Translations under genes and position numbers: made by a program | The notes under the pieces: generated by a model | Seen by the model: the letters and a program-made list of their open reading frames with translations, nothing else | Told to the model about the DNA's origin: nothing | Database searches by the model: none | Assembly (NCBI GenBank): GCA_002105175.1 | Contig: MCGE01000017.1 | Location: 1 to 64,000, forward strand | From: Absidia repens | Taxonomy: Eukaryota > Mucoromycota > Mucoromycetes > Mucorales > Cunninghamellaceae | Length of the DNA stretch: 64,000 nt | Direction of reading: 5' to 3' | In this document: positions 43,937 to 54,790 of the stretch, in pieces | How the letters are laid out: each line of letters opens with the position of its first letter | Numbering within the stretch: position 1 is the first letter of the stretch

Positions 43937-44860
43937 ATGGAAACCCACAAAAACACTACTTCTCCAACCACTTCCCTGCTCTGTACTGCCGGTTGCGGGG
44001 TTTACGGCAGTGAGCAATTATTGGGTCTTTACTCTAAATGTTATTGTGCTGGAAATAGAGGTACACTTTTATTTATTAGGCTCAACTGTATTACAGCGTC
44101 TTTTTAACATTTTCATTTTCTCTATATAGGTCTCATCTCGTCTGACTCGAAACAACTTGCTTCAGCTGATCATAACCACAACAAAGACAAACTGGCGGAC
44201 GCTCCAGAACTAGTTGAGACCAGTACCGCTCCACGAAAAATCCTCGACCATCTTTATCTATTTTATCAGTAGATCTTGATTACACCGCCATATCCTCTTC
44301 GATTACTTCGTTCACAGCACCCACTAAAACATCACCTACCACGACGATACATTTTGCACCAACCAAAATGGCAACAATAACAGCAACTATAGCGAAGCTA
44401 GCCTCAACTCCCAAGTACAACAGATGGTAGTCATTCAAATACACAAATAAATTCAGAAAAAAAATCAATGCAGTTGAATAAAGGTCGATGCTTCTAGTGT
44501 AGGGTCAAGGTAAAAGAAAAAAAAAATACGAAACATACATAGTTAAACAGATTTGCATGTGCAAAGATCAACTTTCAGAGGAAAACCTTGGAAACGGACT
44601 AATGTTCTACTTCTTGAGTAGGTATCGTTGGCAAAACAAACAATCAACAAGTGTAGATGCGACTATGTGTTTTGTGATTCGCACCGCTTTCCTGACCGAC
44701 ACGACTGTGGTGTGGATTATAGGAAGATCGGACGTGGTAAGTAACAAAGATTGACAGTTTGATAAAACTGACCGTTTTATAACTGACTTTTATATATATA
44801 TTCCTAGAGCTGCTTGCAAAAAAGAAAAAAGAAAAATACGAAACTTTGGTCGTTACCTAA
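43937..44860 (+). pseudogene. A20/AN1 zinc-finger stress-associated protein, with several lesions
   Basis: Exons 43937-44060, 44130-44509, 44622-44736 and 44808-44860 with intact GT-AG sites. The N-terminus is an A20 finger (LLCTAGCGVYGSEQLLGLYS, then KCY), but the third zinc Cys is Tyr. The AN1 finger is RCF, then TAG (44495-44497), then CRVK joined to VSLAKQTINKCRCDYVFCDS and HRFPDRHDC. All AN1 Cys/His ligands remain except that a stop sits between the first two Cys. The linker also shifts frame twice: once at an A-run near 44238-44242 and back near the CCC at 44409-44411. The C-terminus KIGRELLAKKKKEKY is typical of the family. Intact members bind ubiquitin and act in stress responses. Two lesions are substitutions, so pure homopolymer error is unlikely. 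Confidence 0.75.
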
Positions 44861-45560
44861 GAGTGGGTGGTGATTCAAACGAATTGATAGACTTTTTGAC
44901 GCCAGCATTCCTTTCCTTGTCTCCTCCATATTCGCTCGTTCAGTTTCACACTTTGGTACCCTTCAGTATTTTTATTATCACCTTCACCCTTCCCTTCCCC
45001 TTACATGACTTGTTTTAGTTAATCATTCAATGGCTCTTTGTATTTTATATTTTACTTTATTGATTATTCAAATAAAAAACTTGAAAATTTATGGTACTTT
45101 TTATATTATTTGGCTCATAATGATGACATGTGTTTATGATGTTGCATCATATGCGGGGTGAAAATGATGACTGTCGTAGAGATCGTGTATTAAGGAAGCA
45201 CTTGCCTTTTGGTGATACTGCTGCGAAACCCAAGTTCATGCGCAGACATTCTTTTTTTTTCGAATATTTTTATGAAATTGATATCCTTCATGACACGGTA
45301 AAATCTGTAATTTTTTTTTTTTTTTTTTTGCTGAATTGGCCAAATAGAGCATTGAATAATATGCTGATGATACAGTGTGGTCGCAATGTGTCGACATCAA
45401 TTGAAGTTCAATAATTTGGAGAACGGCACTATATGGAACTTCCTATGATTGCCGCAGCGGTGGAGTTTTCGCATTTTATAAACACCGCAGTCAAAATATT
45501 TTTTTTAAAAAGTGGGATATTTCGATTTTTTTTCTTTCTTCTCTTCTTCAACCTTCGTAT
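44861..45560. other. intergenic; FAP1 promoter
   Basis: AATAAA-like signals near 45070. A T18 tract lies at 45311-45328 on the coding strand. No gene. Confidence 0.45.
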
Positions 45561-46318
45561 ATGAACAATCCCAACACAGCATCTACTGGAAATACAAGCA
45601 ATAATGGTCCAAAGGTAGTCTCCTCTTCATCCTCCTCTACACCGGTATCAACCACAGCAACCACAGCAACCACAACAACAACAACGGTGAAGAAAAATAA
45701 GCAACCAGCAAATCCAGTCACTCTTTCAGCTGATTCTGGCTCACCTTCCACCAAAAAAAGGACTCCCAGAAAGCAAAAACAGAAGGCAAAAACGAACTCA
45801 ACCGCAGGTGAATCATCAAGCAAGAACGATTCCAACACCAATTCTGCTATTAATGGCAAATCTAAGAAGACAAGACCGCCAAGATTCAACAAACAGCGTG
45901 CTCAAGGCCAACTTACTTTGGACGATAAACCAGCGACTGTCGCATCTTCCTCCTCCAACCCTGTACTGAACTCCCATGAAAAAGACAGCAACAACAAGAA
46001 TGAAGTCGTGGAAGGTCGAAACAGCAAATCCGATGGCGCAAAGAGCGCCAAAAAGAAACCCGCAAACAAACGAGGAAATCGTAAGGACAAGAAGAAATCT
46101 GGCTCCAGTGTACCTCCTCCCCCACCTGGTTCTGACGACATGGCTTCAACTATGGCGTATGAACTCTCTACTTCCACCTATGAATGTATGGTTTGTTGGG
46201 ACGTTGTAAGGCCGGCACATCATACGTGGACCTGTGACACATGCTGGGCTGTGTTCCATATCAACTGTATTGAAAAATGGGCAACCAAATCACTGAAAGG
46301 TAAAAGAGGTGGCAACAA

Positions 46319-46351
<33 letters not shown>

Positions 46352-49314
46352 GGAGGATCATGGTTCTAATCTTGATTCTGTTTATAGATACCTCAACAAA
46401 TATGATGATTACTTCTTGGCGGTGCCCTGGATGTCAACACAAACGAACTGCAATCCCACAAGGCTACTTTTGCTTCTGCGGTAAACAACAAAACCCAAAC
46501 CCAAAGCACTATCAAACTCCCCATACTTGTGAAGAACTTTGTAAACGCTCAAGGAAATGTCCCCATCCATGTGTTTTGTAAGTAGAAAATCAATTCAGTT
46601 TTTTTTTTTTTATGTATTGAAAGTAGAATACTTATGCGCCCTCTTTTAAATATTATGTTTGGTAGACCATGTCATCCTGGACCTTGCCCTCCTTGTACAT
46701 CGATGGGCCCAACCAATGTTTGTTTTTGTGGGAAGGATCGACGTCAGGCTCGTTGTGTGGATACAGATTACGAAACCAACGCTTATAGCTGTGAAACTGT
46801 TTGTGATCAACGGCTAGGGTGTGGCAACCATCGATGCGAAGAAAAGTGTCATGGTGGTCTCTGTCCTCCTTGTACTGTGGATGAAGTGCATCAGCAATGC
46901 TATTGTGGTCAATCTGAACGAACTACTAGATGCGGAAGTGGTGTCAGCATCACCGCTATGGACGGTCGAGTCGGCTATTATGCATGTGAAAAGCTTTGCA
47001 CAAGGTATTGTATTACAACTATGAAGGATTTGTCGAAAAAAAAAACCAGCTAAGAAACTGACTTGCTATCGTTTTTTGCATTTTTTTTTTCTTTTTTTTT
47101 TCTAGTACATATGACTGTGGTATTCATCGTTGTGGAAAAGAGTGCCATCCCTGTACTGATCTGAAAACTTGTCCTTATAACCCGACCATCATCACAACAT
47201 GCCCATGTGGATCAAGCTCTATTGAAGATTTACTGGATGGTTCAAGTCGATCAAACTGCACTGATCCTATTCCAACATGTGGTGGTATCTGTCACAAAAT
47301 ACTTCCCTGTGGCCATTCATGTCAGCAAAAATGTCACCGTGGTCCTTGTGGTTCGTGCGAAGAACAGGTCAAAATATCCTGCCGATGTTACAACTCCGAA
47401 TACGACGGTATATGTGGTACTGTGTCCAGCAATCGTCCGGTGTGCTCGAAGGTGTGCAAGTCAAATAGAAATTGTGGTCGACATACTTGCGGTAATACCT
47501 GTTGTCCAGCAGCAAAAATGAAGGGGAAGAAACGTGCTCAAGGATCTGAAAAGTCGCATGACTGCCCATTGGAATGTGGTCGTCTTTTATCGTGTGGTAA
47601 ACATCACTGCAAAGAAAATTGTCACAAAGGTCCATGTCGCCCTTGTTTGGAAGCAACGTTTGATGATGTGACTTGTCACTGTGGTCGCACTCGCTTGGAA
47701 GCTCCTGTTCGCTGTGGTACTCAACTCCCTCACTGTCCTCATCCTTGTCAACGCCCCTCCCCTTGTGGCCACATGCGTCTCCTTCATCATAACTGCCATC
47801 CTGACGATGAACCATGCCCTCCTTGCCCAGTGCTCATATCGCGTGAGTGCCTGTGTGGAAAAGCCGATTTGAAGAATATACCATGTTATAGGGAAGCCGC
47901 TCACTGTGGTCTTATTTGTGACAAAGTACTACCTTGTGGTGAACATCGGTGCAAGAAATCATGTCATGGCGGAAATTGCTTGGCGGATGGACAAGAATGC
48001 ACTCAGCCTTGTGGATTTACCCGAACATCATGTGGTCACCCATGCTTATTACCCTGTCATGGCGATAGTCCCTGTCCTGAAACATTGCCCTGCTCTGCCC
48101 GGATTCGCGCTTCATGTGCCTGTGGACAAAACGCTATGGAAATTCCATGCAATTCTTCGGCAACCTCAAGTGGTTCTAACTCGACCTTGGAATGCAATGA
48201 CTTTTGTGCGAAAATTCAGCGCAACCGACGATTGGCATCGGCTCTCGATATTCAACGTGACGACATTTCAAACGGTACTGATACAACATCATCTCAACAA
48301 TTATCAACAGACGATCTTGGCTATTATGATGAATCAATCCGGGAATTCTATGTGGAAAACATCAACTGGTGTAAACAAATGGAAAAGCAACTCATTGGGT
48401 TCGCCGACGATGAGACACAGCATTCATTGCATTTCAAGCCCATGCGGTCGCACTTCCGTTGGTTTTTGCACCGGTACGCGATCCACTTCAATTTGTCGAC
48501 CGAAGCTATGGATCCTGAACCTTATCGAAGCGTTGCTGTCCGTAAAAACCTTGGTCAATGTCGTATTCCACCCATTTTACTATCACTGGCCATACGCGAT
48601 CCGAAATTGATGGCACCTCCCACTTCCACTGTTGCCATTCAAGACGCTACGGCCGCATCATCTTCTACAGCCACTCGACAACAACAACATCAGCAGACTA
48701 GAGCCGCTAAACCACCTGTCAATGCTCTTCGACTCTCCGGCTTGGCGTTTGGCATTTTACAAGAAGATGTGGATTCCATTTTGAAACCTGTGCTGAACTC
48801 GACCACCATCACGTACACATCACAATGGAGCAAGGACTCGTCGAATGTAGTTGTGATTCCAAATCTGGACCATATGACCGACATGGAAGAAAAGGAAACG
48901 TTGATATGGCATTGGAAAAAAGGGTTGCAAAGTGCGTTTTTGTTTAACGATATTGCTGGTACAGTGGAATGTTGTTGGATCAATCGCTCGGGTGAAATGA
49001 CGTGGTCTGAATTTGGCATTGCCCAGGGCAAATCCGGCGGTGGCTCATTGGCTGAGCTGAAAGGGAAACAAGCATTGGCGCAAGCACAGTCGAATAGGTT
49101 TGATCTTCTGGGAAAGGAACAAGAAGAGGACACTGCGGCTGCTGGTGGTGAAGAAGAAGGACCTGCTGACTCTGATGGCCAACAAACACAAGCAAGTGGA
49201 CATCAGGATGGCGATGACGAGCAACAGATCGAGAAACAAATGGGTGATGATACTACTGCAAGAAAAGAAGATGACTGGGTGGCCATTGGGAATGAAGACG
49301 TTTTAGATGGTTAG
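45561..49314 (+). CDS. NFX1-type zinc-finger protein (FAP1/NFX1 homolog)
   Basis: Exons 45561-46299, 46388-46577, 46666-47004 and 47106-49314 encode 1158 residues. The N-terminal 200 residues are disordered and rich in Ser, Thr and Lys. A RING-like finger follows (ECMVCWDVVRPAHHTWTCDT, then WRCPGC), split by intron 1. A long series of NFX1 Cys/His repeats spans about residues 290-800 (for example CGNHRCEEKCHGGLCPPC and CGKHHCKENCHKGPCRPC). An R3H domain (WFLHRYAIHFNLSTEAMDPE) lies near 870, and the C-terminal region is acidic. NFX1/FAP1 proteins are putative E3 ligases or transcriptional regulators; yeast Fap1 binds FKBP12. The specific role here is unknown. Intron 1 (88 nt) contains a 30-A run at 46320-46349, yet the frame is exact across it. 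Confidence 0.93.
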
Positions 49315-49816
49315 ATAGCTTTATTTTACTAGTATTACCCTCTTTTGTTGATGTATAATGAAATGAATAAAATTATGTTATGCTTCCCATTTTGTGTGAT
49401 TGAATTGCGGTGTGTGTGTATAGTTCTGTGTCTATGTGTAGTCTGTGTGTGCGTGTGTGTGTATTGTACTGATGATGATGACCATTTAATAGCGCTATGT
49501 CGTGGAGCACATTTTTTATTTTAGCACGGACTGTGTGTGGGGAAACGATATCTCCATAAATTATTGTGGTCAAAGAGAAACGGATGAACGGGAGAATGGA
49601 TACTGCCCATGTTCTGTTTTTGAGCACAATGATTGGGCAAAAAGTAAGGTACAAACTGACCGTATGATTTTCATGCAAAATAAACACATCACTATTTTTA
49701 GACAGTAAAAACCAGGTATGGAAAAAAATTGAGACAAAAGAGTACAAATATATTTTTTATTTTATTGATAGTGAAATATGTACAAAAAAAAAAAAGTGCG
49801 ATAGGGATAAGGAAGA

Positions 49817-49859
<43 letters not shown>

Positions 49860-50210
49860 GTTGTAGAGAGAAGGCGGATAAAGTTTATCAGAAAAGGGGT
49901 GAGAGTAGAAGAGAGCTTGAAGTGATGATGTCCACATCAATGCAGGATACTAAAAAAGGGGAAGGATAAAAAACAAGTATAGATAAAAAGGGTGTAAAGG
50001 AGTCAAAAAAAAAAGAGAGAGAGCAAGAGCAAGATCCTCCATAGTATCGGTATGGTCAATCAAATAAAATGATATGTAATAAAAAAAAAACAATAAAATT
50101 CGTTCTAAACGTTTTACATACGAAATAGAAGAATGAATATACACAAAACAAATAACAATAATAATAATAAGACAAGTATGTCCCTTTTTTTTTTTTTTTT
50201 TTTTGCAATT
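49315..50210. other. 3' intergenic of FAP1 and the secreted orphan
   Basis: AATGAATAAAATTATG near 49361 may be the FAP1 poly(A) signal. TG/TA microsatellites are present. No gene recognised. Confidence 0.5.
49818..49859. repeat. (TA)n(TG)n microsatellite
   Basis: About 12 TA units followed by about 9 TG units. Confidence 0.95.
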
Positions 50211-51137
50211 CTAAATTCTAGCCAAGCAAGTGTAACGGGTAAAAAAATGGGAGGAGTGACCGGTATCTTTGTTCAGAGAGGGCAAAATGGATTTCATGTA
50301 CGTGTTCTTGATGGAACCTTGCCATGGTAACACTTCGAGCAGTAACTCTTGATCATCCTTGTTTAGAAATACAGAATTGAAGTAGTCCAGGACACCGCGA
50401 AGGTTTTCTGAAGTAGCTGTCAATAAATCAGGCAAAACATGTCGATCCATAATATCAAATATGTGAAGTAGATGAGTTCCAATATATCGGTCTAGTTGTG
50501 CTGATAGTTGATTTGAGTTTTCTACTAGGCATTGTGCACTAATGATCATCATCGGGTCATCGTTCTTGGTGTTGCTGTTGTCATCGCCCGCAGTTGATAT
50601 TGGCGGTCCACAATGGCTAAGCACAATTTTTCGTAGATAAGATTCCAATGCCGGTTTGCCAAGTTGATCACCTAATCGGTCCCATTCCAAAGGTAGTTTT
50701 CCTTGGGTGTGCGATTGGATAGCACCAAAAATCTGCGCCATCAGAATATCCACATCCATCATGTCTACTGAAGAAGGGTTGAGAATCACTTGTTGCTGTC
50801 CCCATGTTGTATCGGATGCTGATTTCACAGTAATTCTAACGTGTTGCTGCACTTGAGTTGCGATGTGCTTGTAGCTTTGGGCTTGGATTGAATCCAGATG
50901 ATCGAACTTCCAATGCGTTGTGATATGTTGTATTAGCTGATCCACGTGTACATCATAATCTGTAGAGTCGGTTGAATCGTTGCAATCCGGACGGACTTCA
51001 TTGTTATCACTATTATTTCTGTCACTTTTTTCTGATGATGTTTCTATTAGTGATGGTTGCTGAGGTGAAACAGGTAGTGCTTGCGCTGTCGACCATAATA
51101 AAGCCAAAATAAATAAGGAAGATCCAAATGTCTTCAT
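50211..51137 (-). CDS. secreted protein of unknown function
   Basis: A single 308-residue frame with ATG at 51135-51137. Residues 1-20 (MKTFGSSLFILALLWSTAQA) form a clear signal peptide. A Ser/Asn/Asp-rich stretch (to about 65) follows. Then comes a largely helical domain (VDQLIQHITTHWKFDHLDSI, QSYKHIATQVQQHVRITV, LDRYIGTHLLHIFDIMDRHV). There are few cysteines, no transmembrane segment and no GPI tail. Length, signal peptide and even composition argue that it is real. No family was recognised. A promoter with AG-rich runs and a TATATATATA stretch lies upstream near 51232-51241. Confidence 0.75.
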   Translation of the reverse strand: MKTFGSSLFILALLWSTAQALPVSPQQPSLIETSSEKSDRNNSDNNEVRPDCNDSTDSTDYDVHVDQLIQHITTHWKFDHLDSIQAQSYKHIATQVQQHVRITVKSASDTTWGQQQVILNPSSVDMMDVDILMAQIFGAIQSHTQGKLPLEWDRLGDQLGKPALESYLRKIVLSHCGPPISTAGDDNSNTKNDDPMMIISAQCLVENSNQLSAQLDRYIGTHLLHIFDIMDRHVLPDLLTATSENLRGVLDYFNSVFLNKDDQELLLEVLPWQGSIKNTYMKSILPSLNKDTGHSSHFFTRYTCLARI

Positions 51138-51680
51138 AATAAAGATAAAAAAGGGGAGGTATTATGGTAGGGGCGGAAGAAACAAAGTAAAAGAAGAAGA
51201 AAAAGAGAGAGTATGTCGGAAAACAGGGAGGATATATATATAGAAGATAATATGAAGGGAGTCAAGTGAAAGAGGATGAGCATGAGGGTGAAGGGGAAGG
51301 GAATATAAAAAAGGTCACCGGAGTTCTAAAAGGCCATTTTCAGCCGAATATGGATCGTTCCAAAAACAAAGGGCACACAACGAGCCACGCCAGGAAGTCA
51401 AACAAGAGAAATGATCCCAAAATAGAAGACGAATTTGGCAGTTTCAAGGATCTTCTCCCGAGTCCCTTTGAAGGTCCATGGCTACAGTACTTCACACATA
51501 GGGAAATCGTATGAAAATTGAAAGTATTTTATTTAGTATCATGGCTATTCCTTTAGATAAATGCATAATAATTATAAGTAAACTTACACAAATCACATAC
51601 TGATAAGAAACTGGTGACATGATGTAAAATCCGCAGCTTGAGTGAATCCAGATAGACAGAATATCAGCCAAAATTTAGTA
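51138..51680. other. intergenic, no gene recognised
   Basis: An 82-residue plus-strand frame at 51266-51514 has no motif and overlaps the promoter of the secreted orphan. Not called. Confidence 0.4.
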
Positions 51681-52512
51681 TATTTCTCCAGAGCCAAGGA
51701 CACTAAATATAAAAACAAATAGAATCATCAGTAACCTTAATTCCGCTTTACCAAAGATATCCTTCAAACCAAGGATCTACGTAGTACACACTGTCGAAAT
51801 AATACCGCAAATTCCCCACAGCTTTTATGTATATGTATATTTGTTTGTTTTTTCAAACTTACAGGTGACCGTCCGCGGTGGGTTGGGCCTTGAGAGAGCA
51901 GATTTCATCATCGTAGCAATAATCAAAATTTGATTGTTGTGGTCTTGGCAAAAAACCTGTAATCAACAAAATGAGCTAGTGAGTTGTCAAAATTAAAATA
52001 ATAAACGATAATCATTCCTCCCCATTTTCTTGTTTTTGTCATTTTACCTTTCCGTAGCATGGTTTTGTAAAACAATTCGTGCTTCTAAACTTGAAATCCA
52101 TAGAAACGTAGCAACTAAGGACTACTTGTATCAGTCGGATAAAAATGGGCCGGCCTACTAGAGATGATTGGTTGCTAAGTTGTTGCTTTAGAAGTGCAAA
52201 AGTCAAAACTTTACCTTTGTAAGATACGGGTTCATAAGTAAGCTTGAGACAAGCAATATAGTTGGACAGAAACTGGATTTAGGTTGTTGGGAGCTTGGTG
52301 AAGTTCTAGCCTCTTGGATCCAAGTTTTCCTACTTTGTCATCGCGGTCCACCTAATAACCCCCCTCCCCCACTTATACATTAGTATTATTATTCGTCACT
52401 GCATTTAATAATATTAACTGTCTGGAATCTTACCTGTTCAACAGCAATTGAGAGGAGGCTCGGTATTCGGTTTTTAACTTGAATGAAATCTTCGACAGAT
52501 CGGATCGCGTGT
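51680..52512 (-). CDS. possible spliced gene, unknown
   Basis: Splice-bounded open stretches suggest exons. 52512-52434 (IRSVEDFIQVKNRIPSLLSI) reads in frame into 52351-52215 (VDRDDKVGKLGSKRLELHQA). A separate chain joins 51956-51863 (GFLPRPQQSNFDYCYDDEIC, SLKAQPTADGHL) to a last exon ending near 51683 (VLGSGEIY). A complete consistent model was not found, and the two chains need different frames in the 52351-52215 exon. The region may be a real gene with an unusual structure, a degenerate one, or chance. No family recognised. Confidence 0.3.
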
Positions 52513-53189
52513 CTGTACCATTAAAACATAAAATGAGGTTAGATCAAGAAGGCGAATACGTTTTTTTTTTTTTGACTTACATTTACTCCAAGGCAAAAGC
52601 AATTGAATATATCAAAGAAAAGAATAGAAAAAAAAAGTAGAAAGCAAAAGATCCAAAACCTAAGGGGTAATTCAAATTCCGATCATGTAATCGAAGTCCT
52701 CAGACACTCTCTCACAACATTTTCCAAAAAAAAAAAAAAATACCTGATATCATATCAAAAGTGTCAGAGACACAAAATTTAGCGATGGATGATCGTAAAG
52801 GTTTTTTTTTATAGAGCTTATTTGATTATGCGTCTAACGCTGCTCTTTTTTATGGTTCTATCACGACTGGTTTTACACCCTCTTAAAGAATTTCTTCAAT
52901 ACCTTCTCTTGTGCCCAGGAGACGGAGCGTTGAGCACAGAAGTGCGTATGATAATGGCGTAGCTAGCAATAAAAGTTCGTTGGCGAGTTTTCTTTCGAAC
53001 ACAAACCCACCCTCCTCCCGCAATCCACAGATACATACGTATATGTACCTGTGATTTCTCGTACAATTATATACTACCGATTGAGAGGAGTGATTATAAG
53101 AAGTAAACAAGGTAGATTCTGGTCAACGTCAATATATTTTATTATCAATCGAGTAGATGGTGAGTAACAGTAGAGCTACTTGTTTTTGT
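52513..53189. other. intergenic, no gene recognised
   Basis: AT-rich with A/T runs; a 75-residue minus-strand frame at 52883-53110 lacks motifs. Confidence 0.4.
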
Positions 53190-53475
53190 GGTATCAATCA
53201 TACCATGTATCTTAAAAGTAGAATGGGATGGGAAGGGTTTCTGGGTACGGGTGGGGTGGCGAGTGGTGAGCTCCTGCTCCTGATAAACGAAGGAAGTAGG
53301 TAGGTCTACCAAACAGTATTTAAATAGTAGTCTCTCTGTATCGCTTACACATTGTAATATATGTTATAACTTATTGAAGATACTTTTTTATTGTAAAATA
53401 ATCAAAATATGGGAAACTAAAATGGGATACAATTCTACAACGAGTGGCAAACTATTCTTTCATACACGAAAGGAG
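53190..53475 (-). repeat. dispersed repeat family C, inverted copy C2
   Basis: Reverse complement matches 13850-14140. Plus-strand blocks are AAGGGTTTCTGGGTACGGGT, GAGTGGTGAGCTC, GGTAGGTCTACCAAACAG, TTTTTTATTGTAAAATAATC and CAATTCTACAACGAGTGGCA. Confidence 0.75.
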
Positions 53476-53830
53476 GGATAAACTACCAAGCCACTACCTA
53501 CTGAGTGAAAACTCATCGTGAGAAGAATATCAAAATGTCGCCACTGTTGGGTATTATTGGTTGTTGTGATGACAGGAGTAATCTATTATTGAATGATGTG
53601 AGTTGCTTTAAAAAGAAGACATAGCCACGACAGTGCCTATGTTGATTACTTTAATAAGGAAACGGAGTCATCATGTTGGTAAGTTGAATGGTGGTTGCTA
53701 CAGTAACCGAAAACAAAAATAAAAAATAAAGTCTCTTGTTGAGACTGTTGTATGATGTTGATGTTGTAAAAAAAAAAACAAGGAGCATGAGAAAAAGAGA
53801 GAAGGATTCCCTTTTCTGTAATCTACCGTT
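53476..53830. other. intergenic, no gene recognised
   Basis: AT-rich spacer between families C and A. Confidence 0.4.
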
Positions 53831-53834
53831 TCAA

Positions 53835-54145
53835 ACCCCGCCCACGTGTATATTTATTTTCATTCACTTTATTTTTTCGCTTTTTCTTTTTTACCTTCTT
53901 TCTCCTTCTTTAATTTTTCGCAAATATGTCTTCTTTGGGGTCATGCTGGACTAAGATCAGTGTCAGGATTAGTTTAGACGGGCTTCCAGAACAGGGATTA
54001 CAACATGCGTAGGGAAATCCTTTCATTTTGGATCCAGGATTTGGGACCACCAGAGAATGACATTGGAGTCTTCATTTATTTAGTTTAGTCATACCTTATA
54101 TCTACATCTTCTACATCTCAATAAAAATATGTCTCATTTCACTTA
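53835..54145 (+). repeat. dispersed repeat family A, copy A10
   Basis: CCCCGCCCACGTG start at 53837-53849, pyrimidine tract, core AGGGAAATCCTTTCATTTTG near 54011-54030, then TTTAGTTTAGTCATACC and CAATAAAAATATGTCTC at 54119-54135. Confidence 0.85.
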
Positions 54146-54469
54146 TGAAAAATGCTCTATTATTCTCTCTCATGTCATGATGAATGAAATAGTGTTCATG
54201 AACATGATTGAAATTTGTTCTGTCTTGTCTGCAAAACCATCAAAAAAAAGGAAGAGCAACCATGTTGCCAATGTTAAATGGTTGCTGCTATCATTCTGTC
54301 ATGAGAGGAGAGTTATCATCTTGACAATGTTAATATACTGTTGATTGTCGTAAAATCAAAATATATAAAAAAAATAGAAAGTACCGATTTCCTCGTTTGC
54401 ATCCGCCATATCATAAAATATCGACTGTGCAAACCAACATCCACCCACAGGAGCAAAAAAAAAAAACCC

Positions 54470-54790
54470 TTTTAAATCCCGCCCACGTGAAATATTTATT
54501 TTCTCTCTCCCGCGCATTTTTTTTTTCTGCTCTTTTTTTCTTTTTGATCACTTTTATTTTTTCTTCATCACTCAAATTGTATGGGGTTATTTTGGACGTA
54601 GAATTGTATCAGGGCTAGTTTAGAAGGGGTTTCAGCTCAGGGATTACAAGATGCATGGGGAAACCCTTTCATTTTGGATCTAGGATTAAGAACTACCATT
54701 AGATCAGTCGGCTTTCTGGAGCCTGCATTAGCTTAGTTTTGTGTTAGCTTGTATCTATATCTGAATAAAATATATCTTATTAGTCTATCT
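54470..54790 (+). repeat. dispersed repeat family A, copy A11 (clearest sense copy)
   Basis: AAATCCCGCCCACGTGAAAT at 54474-54493, pyrimidine tract, GGGCTAGTTTAGAAGGGG, core CATGGGGAAACCCTTTCATT, GATCTAGGATTAAGAACTACC, TTAGCTTAGTTTTGTGTTAG and final TGAATAAAATATATC. Confidence 0.9.

Noticed and set aside
45548..45892. 114-residue minus-strand frame
   Set aside because: Antisense shadow of the Ser/Thr-rich FAP1 N-terminus.
52080..52196. Possible 117-bp MITE with GTGCTTCTAAA / TTTAGAAGTGC ends
   Set aside because: Only about 11 bp of imperfect inverted match, no target duplication and no second copy in the window.
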